Of a DNA stretch of 31,122 nt, positions 24,785 through 30,948 are shown piece after piece. The position numbers were made by a program, and so were the translations under genes. The stretch is from assembly GCA_035513275.1 (NCBI GenBank), contig DATKCJ010000031.1, positions 1 to 31,122 on the forward strand, given 5' to 3'. The stretch comes from DATKCJ01 sp035513275 (GTDB taxonomy: Bacteria > Verrucomicrobiota > Verrucomicrobiia > Opitutales > Opitutaceae). Position 1 is the first letter of the stretch. Each line of letters opens with the position of its first letter. The notes under the pieces were generated by a model. It did no database searches. It saw nothing but the letters and a program-made list of their open reading frames with translations, and was not told the origin of the DNA.

Positions 24785-25255
24785 TCAGCGCGATTCTTCC
24801 ACACTCGAAGGTAGGTCGCGCTTGCGTGTCCACAAGGGCATTTCAAGCAGCGCGCGATAGCCGCCCCAGAACAAGTAAGCGCACACGGCAACGCTCGCTC
24901 CGAGCGTGTCGGCAGCCCAGTCGGCAAACTCCACGAACCGTCCCGGCGTGAAGCTCTGCCTGAACTCGTCGAGAATGCCAAACATCGCGACGGCGAGGAC
25001 CGTGATCCAGCCTCGCGACGCGCCGCGGCGCCAGATTGCGCCTGTGCGCAACACGAGCGTGGCAAGCAGCCCGAAGATGAAGAAGTGGATGAGCTTGTCT
25101 GCGTGCGGAAACAGCAACGGCGCGCCCGTCATCGACCGGCCCGAGGCTATCAGGATCATCGCCGCAAGCGTCACGGGCCATGCGAGGCTGCCGGCGCCGA
25201 GGTGAGTCGTGTTTGCACGAATGGACGGATCCTTGGCTTCGCCGACGTTGGACAT
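24785..25255 (-). CDS. VanZ-like family membrane protein
   Basis: A 156-residue membrane protein of the VanZ-like type. It has about four hydrophobic helices (around residues 26-38, 55-70, 83-95 and 117-132) and the conserved DKLIHFFIFGLLA and ILDEFRQSFTPGRFVEFADW segments, where the acidic and Phe/Tyr-rich motif is diagnostic. The function of VanZ-like proteins outside glycopeptide resistance clusters is unknown, and no van genes are nearby, so resistance should not be inferred. ATG 25255 was chosen as the first start in coding-like sequence. The stop is 2 bp from the ligA start. Confidence 0.85.
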   Translation of the reverse strand: MSNVGEAKDPSIRANTTHLGAGSLAWPVTLAAMILIASGRSMTGAPLLFPHADKLIHFFIFGLLATLVLRTGAIWRRGASRGWITVLAVAMFGILDEFRQSFTPGRFVEFADWAADTLGASVAVCAYLFWGGYRALLEMPLWTRKRDLPSSVEESR

Positions 25256-25360
25256 TCGCTCCGCACTATGGGGTTGCCGCGAGTCGTGCCAAGGCGCGAA
25301 CAGGCTCGCCGAGTAACGCAGGCGTGTGCACCCCGAGCCAGCCCGTGCCAACGCGATGAC

Positions 25361-25412
25361 GTAGGGCAGGTCTCTGACCTGCCAGATGCCGCGGGTCAAT
25401 AGACCCGCGCTA
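25361..25412. repeat. Dispersed palindromic repeat, family A (copy 5)
   Basis: GTAGGGCAGGTCTCTGACCT is followed by a GCGGGT/ACCCGC hairpin around CAATAG and ends GCGCTAC. The rest of the 25256-25554 gap holds a CCGCTCC/GGAGCGG hairpin (25463-25481) and the terminator of the MamK-like gene, with no ORF I can support. Confidence 0.75.
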
Positions 25413-25486
25413 CTTCGCGCCTCTCGGCGTGAGGCGCGCACCACGTTCAAGGCACAAATGTCCCGCTCCTCACGGAGCGGGCTACG

Positions 25487-25523
25487 AAAAACAAAGCGCC
25501 CGCGGGAAAAATCCCGCGGGCGC
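25487..25523 (-). terminator. Intrinsic terminator of the MamK-like operon
   Basis: Arms GCGCCCGCGGGA (25496-25507) and TCCCGCGGGCGC (25512-25523) form a perfect 12-bp stem with an AAAA loop. Read leftward, TTTGTTTTT follows directly. It lies about 30 bp after the stop of the actin-like gene. Confidence 0.9.
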
Positions 25524-25554
25524 GAACTGGAACGAGGTTGAGCGAGCTGACTCC

Positions 25555-26706
25555 TCAGGCGAGGAGGTGCTGCCACTGGTCTTCACGAGCCGCGCGCGCG
25601 GCCTTCAGTGCGCCGACGGCGACGAAACGCTTGTAGTCCTCGCCGGCGACGCGGACTTTCGGCGACTCGAAGCCGTCCGCGACGAGGCGTTGTTGCAGCA
25701 CGGTGTCGATTCCCTTGATCCGGCTGCCGCCACCCGTGATGACGATGTTCTGCAGGAGCTGCTCGACCGAGTCAGACGAGGCGCGGGAGATGAGCGACGT
25801 GAGCAGCGGGTATAGCTTCTCGAGGAGCTCGTTGCACGCGCGGCCGACGACGTCACCGAGCTCGAGCATGTGGCCTTTGCCGCCGATGAGCACCTTCACG
25901 TCGATCGGCTTGCGCGACGAGCCGACGTAGGAGTGCTCCTCCTTGAGCTGCCGGATCGAGGTGCGTGAGAGGCCGTTGTTCGGGTAGGTGCGCTGGAGTT
26001 CGTCCTCGATGAACTGGTCCACCTTGTCGCCCGCGAACGCGATGCTCACCTGGTCGTCAGGAGTCGGGAAAAATCCCTGCACGAGGCAGACGTCGGTGGT
26101 GCCGCCGCCGATGTCGATGAAGAGCGAGTTCTTCACTGGATCGACGTAGCCAGCCTGGCCGAGGCGTGAATCGTCGCGGAAGCCAAGCGCCGCGAGAAAC
26201 GGCTCGGGAATGAGCAGCAAGCGGTCGAAGACGCCGCTCGCGCACGACCGGATGTCCTCGCGCGCTGCGTCGTCGGCGTTTGCCGGCACACCGATCACGG
26301 CGCGGACCTCGGCGGTGCCCGATGGATCGGCGATGGCTCGCACGCGGCGGATGAAATCGCCCGCGGCATCACGATGGGTGATGATTCCGTTCTCGAGAGG
26401 TGCCACGACCTTGAACTGCAGGCGGTGGTTGAGCGCGTCCTCGCCGAAGAGCACCTTCGCGTTGCCCTCGATGATGCCGTCGACAAGCCCCTCCTTTGCG
26501 TAGCCGACGACGGTCGGGATGGTCTTGCTGACGGCGATGTCCTTCGAATTCGCAGGACCGGCCAGCACGCACGAGGTGTTTGTGCCAAGGTCGAAGCCGA
26601 CGAGGACTCGCGTGCGGTTGAGAGTCGAGCGCGTGAGTGGCGCGGTCTCGGGAGGGCGCTCAGCGGAGGTGGAGGTCTTCTTTTCAGTTAGTGTGGTCGT
26701 GGTCAT
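25555..26706 (-). CDS. MamK-like bacterial actin
   Basis: A 383-residue actin-superfamily ATPase. Phosphate-1 is FDLGTNTSC (38-46), phosphate-2 is DIGGGTTD (198-205) and the adenosine motif is ITGGGSRIKG (323-332). Compared from memory, the protein follows magnetosome MamK along its whole length: VVGY near 66, the GxPAxA block at 139-143, IPEPFLAALGF at 166-176, PDDQVSIAFAGDKVD at 216-230, QLKEEHSYVG at 253-262, QNIVITGGGSRI and a terminal WQHLL. That is closer than to MreB or FtsA. MamK filaments position organelles. No other mam genes occur here, so the role is unknown. A Thr/Glu-rich N-terminal extension of about 33 residues is unusual. It lies 36 bp after a 153-aa partner gene and has a strong terminator. 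Confidence 0.88.
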   Translation of the reverse strand: MTTTTLTEKKTSTSAERPPETAPLTRSTLNRTRVLVGFDLGTNTSCVLAGPANSKDIAVSKTIPTVVGYAKEGLVDGIIEGNAKVLFGEDALNHRLQFKVVAPLENGIITHRDAAGDFIRRVRAIADPSGTAEVRAVIGVPANADDAAREDIRSCASGVFDRLLLIPEPFLAALGFRDDSRLGQAGYVDPVKNSLFIDIGGGTTDVCLVQGFFPTPDDQVSIAFAGDKVDQFIEDELQRTYPNNGLSRTSIRQLKEEHSYVGSSRKPIDVKVLIGGKGHMLELGDVVGRACNELLEKLYPLLTSLISRASSDSVEQLLQNIVITGGGSRIKGIDTVLQQRLVADGFESPKVRVAGEDYKRFVAVGALKAARAAREDQWQHLLA

Positions 26707-26742
26707 GATTGTGCTTGAGTCGTAGTTGTGCGCATCGGTGGT

Positions 26743-27204
26743 TCAGGTTCGTGATCGGGTTCCTTGCGTGACGCGGCGGCCGGTGCGCTCGGCCGCAAGC
26801 ATCGCATCAAGCAATTCAGGGATGTCAGGGGAGCCACCTTCGGGTGAGGCCTCCCGCTTCAAAGGTGGAGGCGCCGCGACTCGCCGCGGGCGCTGCTCGT
26901 GGGGGGCTTGGGCGGGCAGCATCGCGGTGAGTCGCGGAATGAGAAGTTCGCAGAGCGCGGAGGCGTCGGCAGCGCGGCCGCCTTCGACGGAGAACATTTC
27001 GTGCAACTGGCTCTCGGTCAGCCCTTCGGCTCCAGAATCCTCGCGATAAGTGCGCACTGCATCCGCCAACTGCGTGGACTCGAACTCGCGCGCTTCCGCA
27101 AGCTCGCCTTGTTCACGTAGCAGACAGACCCGGCGGACCAAACGTGAGATCGCGGCCACGCGATCAGAATCGGCCGGCTGGTGACTAGATTCTGGAGGAT
27201 TCAA
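26743..27204 (-). CDS. Small protein of unknown function upstream of MamK-like actin
   Basis: A 153-residue protein, not recognised. Residues 14-95 are predicted helical, with heptad-like SDRVAAISRLVRRVCLLREQ and a second block LTESQLHEMFSVEGGRAADA. Residues 98-125 form a Pro/Arg-rich linker (APHEQRPRRVAAPPP). A short helix at 128-140 (IPELLDAMLAAERTG) precedes a basic tail. No signal peptide or membrane segment is present. It is 36 bp upstream of the actin-like gene on the same strand, with no terminator between, so the two probably form an operon. A filament adaptor or regulator would fit that context, but this is inference only. Confidence 0.7.
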   Translation of the reverse strand: MNPPESSHQPADSDRVAAISRLVRRVCLLREQGELAEAREFESTQLADAVRTYREDSGAEGLTESQLHEMFSVEGGRAADASALCELLIPRLTAMLPAQAPHEQRPRRVAAPPPLKREASPEGGSPDIPELLDAMLAAERTGRRVTQGTRSRT

Positions 27205-27474
27205 GAGACGTGGCTAATACGGACCGGTCCCGCGCCTCGAAGTTCGGAATTTTTGCGCCCACGCAGTTCGGTGGAGGCAGAAATGTGGCGACCCTGATCA
27301 ATTCGGTCTCTCGCGCGCGGGCGTTGAGGAGAATTCGCGCGATTCGTCGCAAGGGCTGCGACTTCCTGCGTTCCGACGCGTCGCCGCTGCTCGACGAGCG
27401 GCGGAGGTTTCTACAAGTATCACAGCAATGATCCTTGGGATGGCTGCGCCATCCAAAGCCGCTTAGCGGAGCGA
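27205..27474. other. Spacer between actin operon and tRNA-Pro element
   Basis: No gene is convincing here. A 73-codon GTG frame (27210-27431, rightward) exists but lacks clear coding character and covers the likely promoter of the leftward actin operon. Near the right end GGATGGC/GCCATCC (27438-27444, 27448-27454) forms a hairpin that would lie downstream of the tRNA-Pro 3' end before integration, so it may be the original tRNA terminator. Confidence 0.45.
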
Positions 27475-27500
27475 AAATGGTCGGGCCGGTGAGATTCGAA
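27475..27500. repeat. Left attachment-site repeat (stranded tRNA 3' end)
   Basis: The repeat begins AAATGGTCGGGCCGGTGAG and ends ATTCGAA. It is identical over 26 bp to 30385-30410 and diverges on both sides. It contains the complement of the tRNA CCA end, acceptor strand and T loop, but not the rest of the tRNA. Confidence 0.9.
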
Positions 27501-27562
27501 GGAACAGGCCCTCCACGAAAGCCGCGCAATTGGAGCGACTTAGAAAGTCGCAACAATGCACT

Positions 27563-27582
27563 GCTCCCAAAGACGCTCCCAA
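27563..27582. promoter_or_regulatory. Putative integrase arm sites, left
   Basis: GCTCCCAA occurs at 27563-27570 and 27575-27582, 12 bp apart, about 62 bp inside the left repeat. The same pair with the same spacing and orientation occurs at 30242-30261 near the other end. Paired short direct repeats flanking the core are the usual arm-type binding sites of tyrosine integrases. Confidence 0.65.
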
Positions 27583-27599
27583 GCTGACTTAACTGCGGC

Positions 27600-27796
27600 G
27601 GGTTACACGGTGTTGAACAGGTCGGCGCGTCGCAACGTGCGCGCAGCGCGCGGCGCGGAGCGCCGCGCCACGAGCGCACGGCGCCGACCGCCTAACCTTG
27701 TTCTTACTGAACAATTGAACACGGAATCATCGCAGGGTTACACACGGTGTAAGAAGGGCGGCGCGAAGCGCCGCCTAACCTTGTTCTTACTGAACA
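27600..27796. repeat. Two related hairpin repeats within the element
   Basis: Copy 1 (27600-27713) and copy 2 (27735-27796) both start GGGTTACAC followed by a GGTGT, contain a GC-rich hairpin (GTCGGCGC...GCGCCGAC in copy 1, GGCGGCGC-GAA-GCGCCGCC in copy 2), and end with the same 25 bp (27689-27713 and 27772-27796), CGCCTAACCTTGTTCTTACT then GAACA. Copy 1 holds a longer, multi-armed stem. They precede the excisionase and integrase genes and could be regulatory or structural RNA or replication/transfer signals. Confidence 0.7.
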
Positions 27797-27939
27797 TCTC
27801 CCCAGAAAAACACACGTCGTTTGGAGTCGTTGACAGTCGTGCTAATCTGGCGTGCTCGCACAGACGCAAGTTAGGACGAACACCTCCCGGGGAATCGGCA
27901 CCGGGGTTCAAGAGGTCGGGAAGCGTGGAAGCCGAACAC

Positions 27940-28227
27940 ATGCGAGGACGGGCGCAATGGGTCCAGCGGCCTCGGGGCTGCGCGACTCGCGCTCTCATCC
28001 TCAATCATGAAATCCACGTGTCCACGGTTCCAGTTACGGCAGGCATCGACCTGCTGACGATGAAGCAAGCCGCTCAGCGTCTCGCCATTTGCAGGCGGAC
28101 GTTGGAGCGTTTGATAGCGCGAGGGGAGTTCCCGCAACCCGTCAAGATTGGCGGCGCTGTGCGGATTCCGGTCGGCGATGTGCAGGCGTTCTTGGGTCGC
28201 TTGTTGGCGGATAGGGGGGCGGCATGA
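27940..28227 (+). CDS. Excisionase-like helix-turn-helix protein
   Basis: The C-terminal 55 residues are a MerR/excisionase-type helix-turn-helix domain (LLTMKQAAQRLAICRRTLER then LIARGEFPQPVKIGGAVRIP and VGDVQAFL). The pattern of two helices, a wing with basic residues and a short C-terminal helix matches the HTH_17 group, which includes recombination directionality factors. The stop overlaps the integrase ATG in ATGATGG, so translation is coupled. The start is uncertain: ATG 27940 (95 residues) has GGAAG eight bases upstream, while GTG 28018 (69 residues, VSTVPVTAGIDLLTM) gives a typical excisionase length. It likely controls excision or integrase expression. Confidence 0.75.
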   Translation: MRGRAQWVQRPRGCATRALILNHEIHVSTVPVTAGIDLLTMKQAAQRLAICRRTLERLIARGEFPQPVKIGGAVRIPVGDVQAFLGRLLADRGAA

Positions 28228-29315
28228 TGGCTTCCCTCTTTCGTCGTGGCGGGACGTGGCAATGCAAGGTGCGTCTCGAAGCTTGGGCGCGGGAAAAGCG
28301 TTTCAGCCTGCACACTCGGGACAAGCGCGTTGCGCAAGCGAAGATGCAGGACCTTGTGCGTGAATTCGAAATGGAAGCGCTGGGCCTTCCCGTGCTCTCG
28401 GTCCGCGATGCGCTCGGTCGTCCGCTGTCGGACCTCTTCGCGGTCTTCCTGGCTGACCTCGAAGCCCGCCAGAAATCCCAAGGCACGTTTCGCAAGTATC
28501 GAAGCCTCCTGAAAGGCTTGCAGCGCGCGTGCGGCTGGAACGTCCTGCGCGACGTGAACGCGTCGGCGTTCTGCGACTGGCGAAAGGTGTCGGGCCTGAG
28601 TCCCAAGAGTCTCAACGATCACCTTGGCGTTTGGAGCCGGCTCTTTCGATGGATGAAGCGGCAAAGGCTGGTCCTCGAGAATCCTTTTGAGTTCGTGGAC
28701 CCAGTGGATACTCGAGCGAGCGCGCGGCAGTATCGACGCGCGCTGAGCAATGAGGACGTTGTTAACCTTCTTGCAACGGCTCCTTGGCCGCGCGTGGCGG
28801 TCTATCGCTTCATCCTAGAGACAGGCTTGCGTCGCCTCGAAATGAAGCGCCTGCGGTGGGGAGACATCGTCCTAGAGACGTCGGGCGCGCGGGTGCGTGT
28901 GCCGTCGTCGATTTCGAAGAACCGCAAGACAACGGTTCATCCTCTCGGACCTCAAGTCGTCGCGGACTTGATGCGCCTGCGACCTGACAACGCGGCTCCG
29001 TTCACCCCGGTATTTGAAGCAATTCCGAGGCTCGGAACGCTGCGCCGCGACTTGGCAAGGGTGGGAATCCCGTTTGTTGACGAACTCGGACGGCGCGCGG
29101 ACCTGCATGCCTTGCGAATGACGGCTATCGACGCTGTGCGGCGAAGTGGGGCAACTCCGGACGTGTTGATGCAATTCGCGAGGCACAGTGACCTGCGCCT
29201 GACAATGAAGGTCTATCTCGATGCGGCACACTTGGAGGAACCCCTAGCGCAAGCAGTAGCGCGCTTGCCGTGGCACTTGGACAGCCGCGCGCCTGCTTCC
29301 GCAGCGGGACAGTAG
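28224..29315 (+). CDS. Tyrosine recombinase (integrase) of the tRNA-Pro element
   Basis: A 363-residue site-specific recombinase. Residues about 1-55 resemble an arm-binding domain (RGGTWQCKVRLEAWAREKRF), about 68-150 are the core-binding SAM-like domain, and 170-345 the catalytic domain. Catalytic residues are R203 in ETGLRRLE, a Lys in the SKNRK beta-hairpin near 232-235, H295 and R298 in LHALR, H321 in ARHSDLR and nucleophile Y331 in MKVYLD. The set is complete, so the enzyme is probably active. It overlaps the HTH gene by 4 bp. The tRNA-Pro repeats on either side identify the target. The gene reads toward the tRNA-proximal end with one cargo gene between. Confidence 0.95.
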   Translation: MMASLFRRGGTWQCKVRLEAWAREKRFSLHTRDKRVAQAKMQDLVREFEMEALGLPVLSVRDALGRPLSDLFAVFLADLEARQKSQGTFRKYRSLLKGLQRACGWNVLRDVNASAFCDWRKVSGLSPKSLNDHLGVWSRLFRWMKRQRLVLENPFEFVDPVDTRASARQYRRALSNEDVVNLLATAPWPRVAVYRFILETGLRRLEMKRLRWGDIVLETSGARVRVPSSISKNRKTTVHPLGPQVVADLMRLRPDNAAPFTPVFEAIPRLGTLRRDLARVGIPFVDELGRRADLHALRMTAIDAVRRSGATPDVLMQFARHSDLRLTMKVYLDAAHLEEPLAQAVARLPWHLDSRAPASAAGQ

Positions 29316-29391
29316 GTCCGCGCCGCGAAGCGAGCCTGCCGAGCGGAGCGTCACTTCCCAGCCCGAAGGGAAGCTGGGAAGGAGTGCGGAC
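29316..29391. terminator. Hairpin after the integrase gene
   Basis: CTTCCCAGC (29354-29362) pairs with GCTGGGAAG (29373-29381), and outer arms GTCCGC (29316-29321) and GCGGAC (29386-29391) extend the structure. The outer arm begins directly after the integrase stop TAG. It probably reduces readthrough into the cargo gene, which then would need its own promoter in 29392-29475. There is no clear T-run. Confidence 0.5.
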
Positions 29392-29475
29392 CGTAAAGCT
29401 GCGCGCGCGCGCCGTTGGACCCAACAATCTGGTGGCAAGCGGTCGTAGTCTCTGTAAGCCTAATTGCGAGACCTG

Positions 29476-30216
29476 ATGAGTATCGTAAGGCCATATAGAC
29501 GAACGGTGCGGCAGCGCGTTCATGGAGAGTATGGCCTTAGCGACTACGTTAAGCATCCCCTATTTGCAAAGGACCCGGCACACTACGTGCGCGCCTACTT
29601 GCTTATCGAACAAGACCTGAAGCGCCTCTTCGACTACATCGAGCCCTCGGACCAGAATCTTCCTTGCTACTCGTATCGAATTCACGAGCTGCTTCTCAGG
29701 GCGTGCATTGAGGTCGAAGCAAACTGCAAGGCCATCTTGCTAGAGAACGGTTATGCAAAGAGCGGTGACCTGCGCATGGTCGACTACGTCAAGATCGAGG
29801 CGTCGCACCGTCTCTCGGAGTATCGTGTTAGGGTGCCGGTTTGGACCGGCGCAAATGGAGTAAGGCGGCCATTCTCTAACTGGGCATCTCGCACCCCGTT
29901 GAACTGGTATAAGACCTACAACGCTGCGAAACACGATCGACACTCGGAGTTCCAATCCGCGACTTTTGAAATGATGCTCGATGCAATTTGCGGGTGCCTC
30001 GTGGTGCTTTCAGCACAGTTCATGGAGGAGGAATTCGCAGGAGGGATGGATATCGTGATTTCAGGTGGGCTGACTGATGGCTGGGATTATGCGATCGGAA
30101 GATTCTTTCACGTAGACTACCCGAAGTCTTGGGCGGAAACTGAGCGATATGCTTTCAAATGGAAGGAACTGTCGTCGCAAGTCGACCCGTTCGACAATTA
30201 TCCCTACCCGCCTTGA
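29476..30216 (+). CDS. Cargo protein of unknown function, possibly HEPN-like
   Basis: A 246-residue soluble protein with no family I can name with certainty. It is mainly helical: residues 32-58, a long helix at 66-92 (RIHELLLRACIEVEANCKAI), a segment near 103-116, and a C-terminal bundle at 145-186. The conserved-looking motif is WYKTYNAAKHDRHSEF (144-159), where N149 and K152-H153-D154-R155 resemble the Asn/Arg-x4-6-His site of HEPN ribonucleases and related helical families. No signal or membrane helix is seen. ATG 29476 is preferred over TTG 29464. GC content is lower than the chromosome. As the only cargo of a recombinase-bearing element, a defence or stabilisation role is plausible but unproven. 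Confidence 0.75.
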   Translation: MSIVRPYRRTVRQRVHGEYGLSDYVKHPLFAKDPAHYVRAYLLIEQDLKRLFDYIEPSDQNLPCYSYRIHELLLRACIEVEANCKAILLENGYAKSGDLRMVDYVKIEASHRLSEYRVRVPVWTGANGVRRPFSNWASRTPLNWYKTYNAAKHDRHSEFQSATFEMMLDAICGCLVVLSAQFMEEEFAGGMDIVISGGLTDGWDYAIGRFFHVDYPKSWAETERYAFKWKELSSQVDPFDNYPYPP

Positions 30217-30241
30217 ACTGTCGGACGTTCGATTGAGAAGT

Positions 30242-30261
30242 GCTCCCAAAAATGCTCCCAA
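30242..30261. promoter_or_regulatory. Putative integrase arm sites, right
   Basis: GCTCCCAA occurs at 30242-30249 and 30254-30261, the same 12-bp spacing and orientation as at 27563-27582. The pair lies 124 bp inside the right repeat, just after the cargo gene stop. Confidence 0.65.
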
Positions 30262-30356
30262 CGGTGGGTCGCAAGCAGTCGTCGAGGATCGTTGGCAGAC
30301 GTGCATTGCCGAGCACGGATTGCCTTGCAAGTCACTCGGGGTGCCGTATTTAGTCG

Positions 30357-30382
30357 CCGCAGGTCGCTTCGCGACGCTGCGG
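30357..30382 (-). terminator. Hairpin supplied by the element behind tRNA-Pro
   Basis: CCGCAG-GTCGC (30357-30367) pairs with GCGAC-g-CTGCGG (30371-30382), with a TTC loop and one bulged base. It starts 5 bases beyond the tRNA CCA end on the leftward strand, so it would replace the native terminator that integration moved to about 27436-27457. Confidence 0.5.
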
Positions 30383-30384
30383 TG

Positions 30385-30410
30385 AAATGGTCGGGCCGGT
30401 GAGATTCGAA
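30385..30410. repeat. Right attachment-site repeat (within tRNA-Pro)
   Basis: The copy is identical over 26 bp to 27475-27500. It rebuilds the 3' end of the tRNA (CCA, acceptor strand, T loop), so the tRNA gene remains intact after insertion. Confidence 0.9.
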
Positions 30411-30464
30411 CTCACGACCCCTTGCACCCCATGCAAGTGCGCTACCAGACTGCGCTACGGCCCG
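30388..30464 (-). tRNA. tRNA-Pro(GGG)
   Basis: A 77-nt cloverleaf. The acceptor CGGGCCG pairs with CGGCCCG, the discriminator is A and CCA is encoded. The D arm is GCGC/GCGC, the anticodon stem CTTGC/GCAAG with loop ATGGGGT (anticodon GGG, G37), and the T arm GTGAG-TTCGAAT-CTCAC. The anticodon and D-arm sequence match bacterial tRNA-Pro. Its 3' 23 bases are the attachment core used by the adjoining element. Confidence 0.96.
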
Positions 30465-30860
30465 GACCGTGAAGGGGCAGCGAACAGGTGGCCTGAATCG
30501 TTTGCAAGGGGATTCTCCCCTCTTTGGCGCTAGGGCTGAAGTTGTTGCGGTTCTGCGTGCATCTCTCGCGATCGCCGCGGGAAATAGGAGCTTGCGACAA
30601 AGAGGACACGGAGCCCAGAGGGAGATCACGGAGGCGGCTGAATTGCTCTGTGACCTCGGTCTGGATCCGTTTCGACAGGCTCAAGGCAATGAGCATGCCG
30701 AAGGGCTCTGTGCGCTCTGTGTCCCGATCCGTGTCCTTCGCCTGCGGCTTCGGAGCGCTCTGTTGGCAAGCAAAGTGGCGTGACAAGCACACCACCTACA
30801 CTCGAAACAAGAATGCAGTTTACATCACAGTGTGACCGCAATTCCATGCCTGCTCATTCA
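30465..30860. repeat. Gene-free spacer with inverted repeat remnants (family D)
   Basis: No gene is supported in these 396 bp between the two tRNA genes. From about 30598 an AGAGGACACGGAGCCCAGAG stretch is partly mirrored by CTCTGTGTCCCGATCCGTGTCC ending near 30739, with CTCTGTG units between. This resembles dispersed CTCTGTG/CACAGAG palindromes seen in many genomes. The promoter of the leftward tRNA-Pro gene should lie near 30470-30520. Confidence 0.45.
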
Positions 30861-30948
30861 GCCCGGATGGCGGAATTGGCAGACGCAACGGACTCAAAAT
30901 CCGTCGCCCTCTAAAGGCGTGTGGGTTCGACCCCCTCTCCGGGCACCA
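30861..30948 (+). tRNA. tRNA-Leu(CAA)
   Basis: An 88-nt class II tRNA. The acceptor GCCCGGA pairs with TCCGGGC, the discriminator is A and CCA is encoded. The anticodon stem is ACGGA/TCCGT with loop CTCAAAA (anticodon CAA). The long variable arm, CGCCCTCTAAAGGCG, is typical of tRNA-Leu. The T arm contains GTTCGAC. Confidence 0.96.

Larger units (their letters stand above)
27475..30410. mobile_element. Integrated element in tRNA-Pro(GGG)
   Basis: A discrete insertion of about 2.9 kb bounded by a perfect 26-bp direct repeat (27475-27500 and 30385-30410). The right copy is the last 23 bases of the tRNA-Pro gene plus 3 bases of flank, and the left copy is a stranded tRNA 3' end. The element carries an HTH excisionase-like gene, a tyrosine recombinase, paired GCTCCCAA boxes near each end, two hairpin repeats and one cargo gene. 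There are no replication, capsid or conjugation genes, so it would depend on its own recombinase for movement and on the host or a helper for spread. Cargo base composition differs from the chromosome. Confidence 0.88.

Noticed and set aside
23697..24860. A 387-codon forward frame within ligA
   Set aside because: It is antisense to ligA and has shadow-type composition.
24785..25255. Glycopeptide resistance from the VanZ-like gene
   Set aside because: VanZ-like proteins are widespread, and no vanHAX or regulatory genes are present.
27210..27431. A 73-codon GTG-initiated frame left of the tRNA-Pro element
   Set aside because: It has weak coding character, no recognisable domain and overlaps the likely promoter of the leftward actin operon.
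27689..27796. GCCTAAC sequences in the tRNA-Pro element as possible integron attC sites
   Set aside because: No GTTRRRY partner occurs at the right distance, and the sequence is better explained as a duplicated hairpin repeat.
27556..27939. N-terminal extension of the excisionase-like protein
   Set aside because: It would translate through the hairpin repeats and gives an Arg-rich sequence with no conservation.
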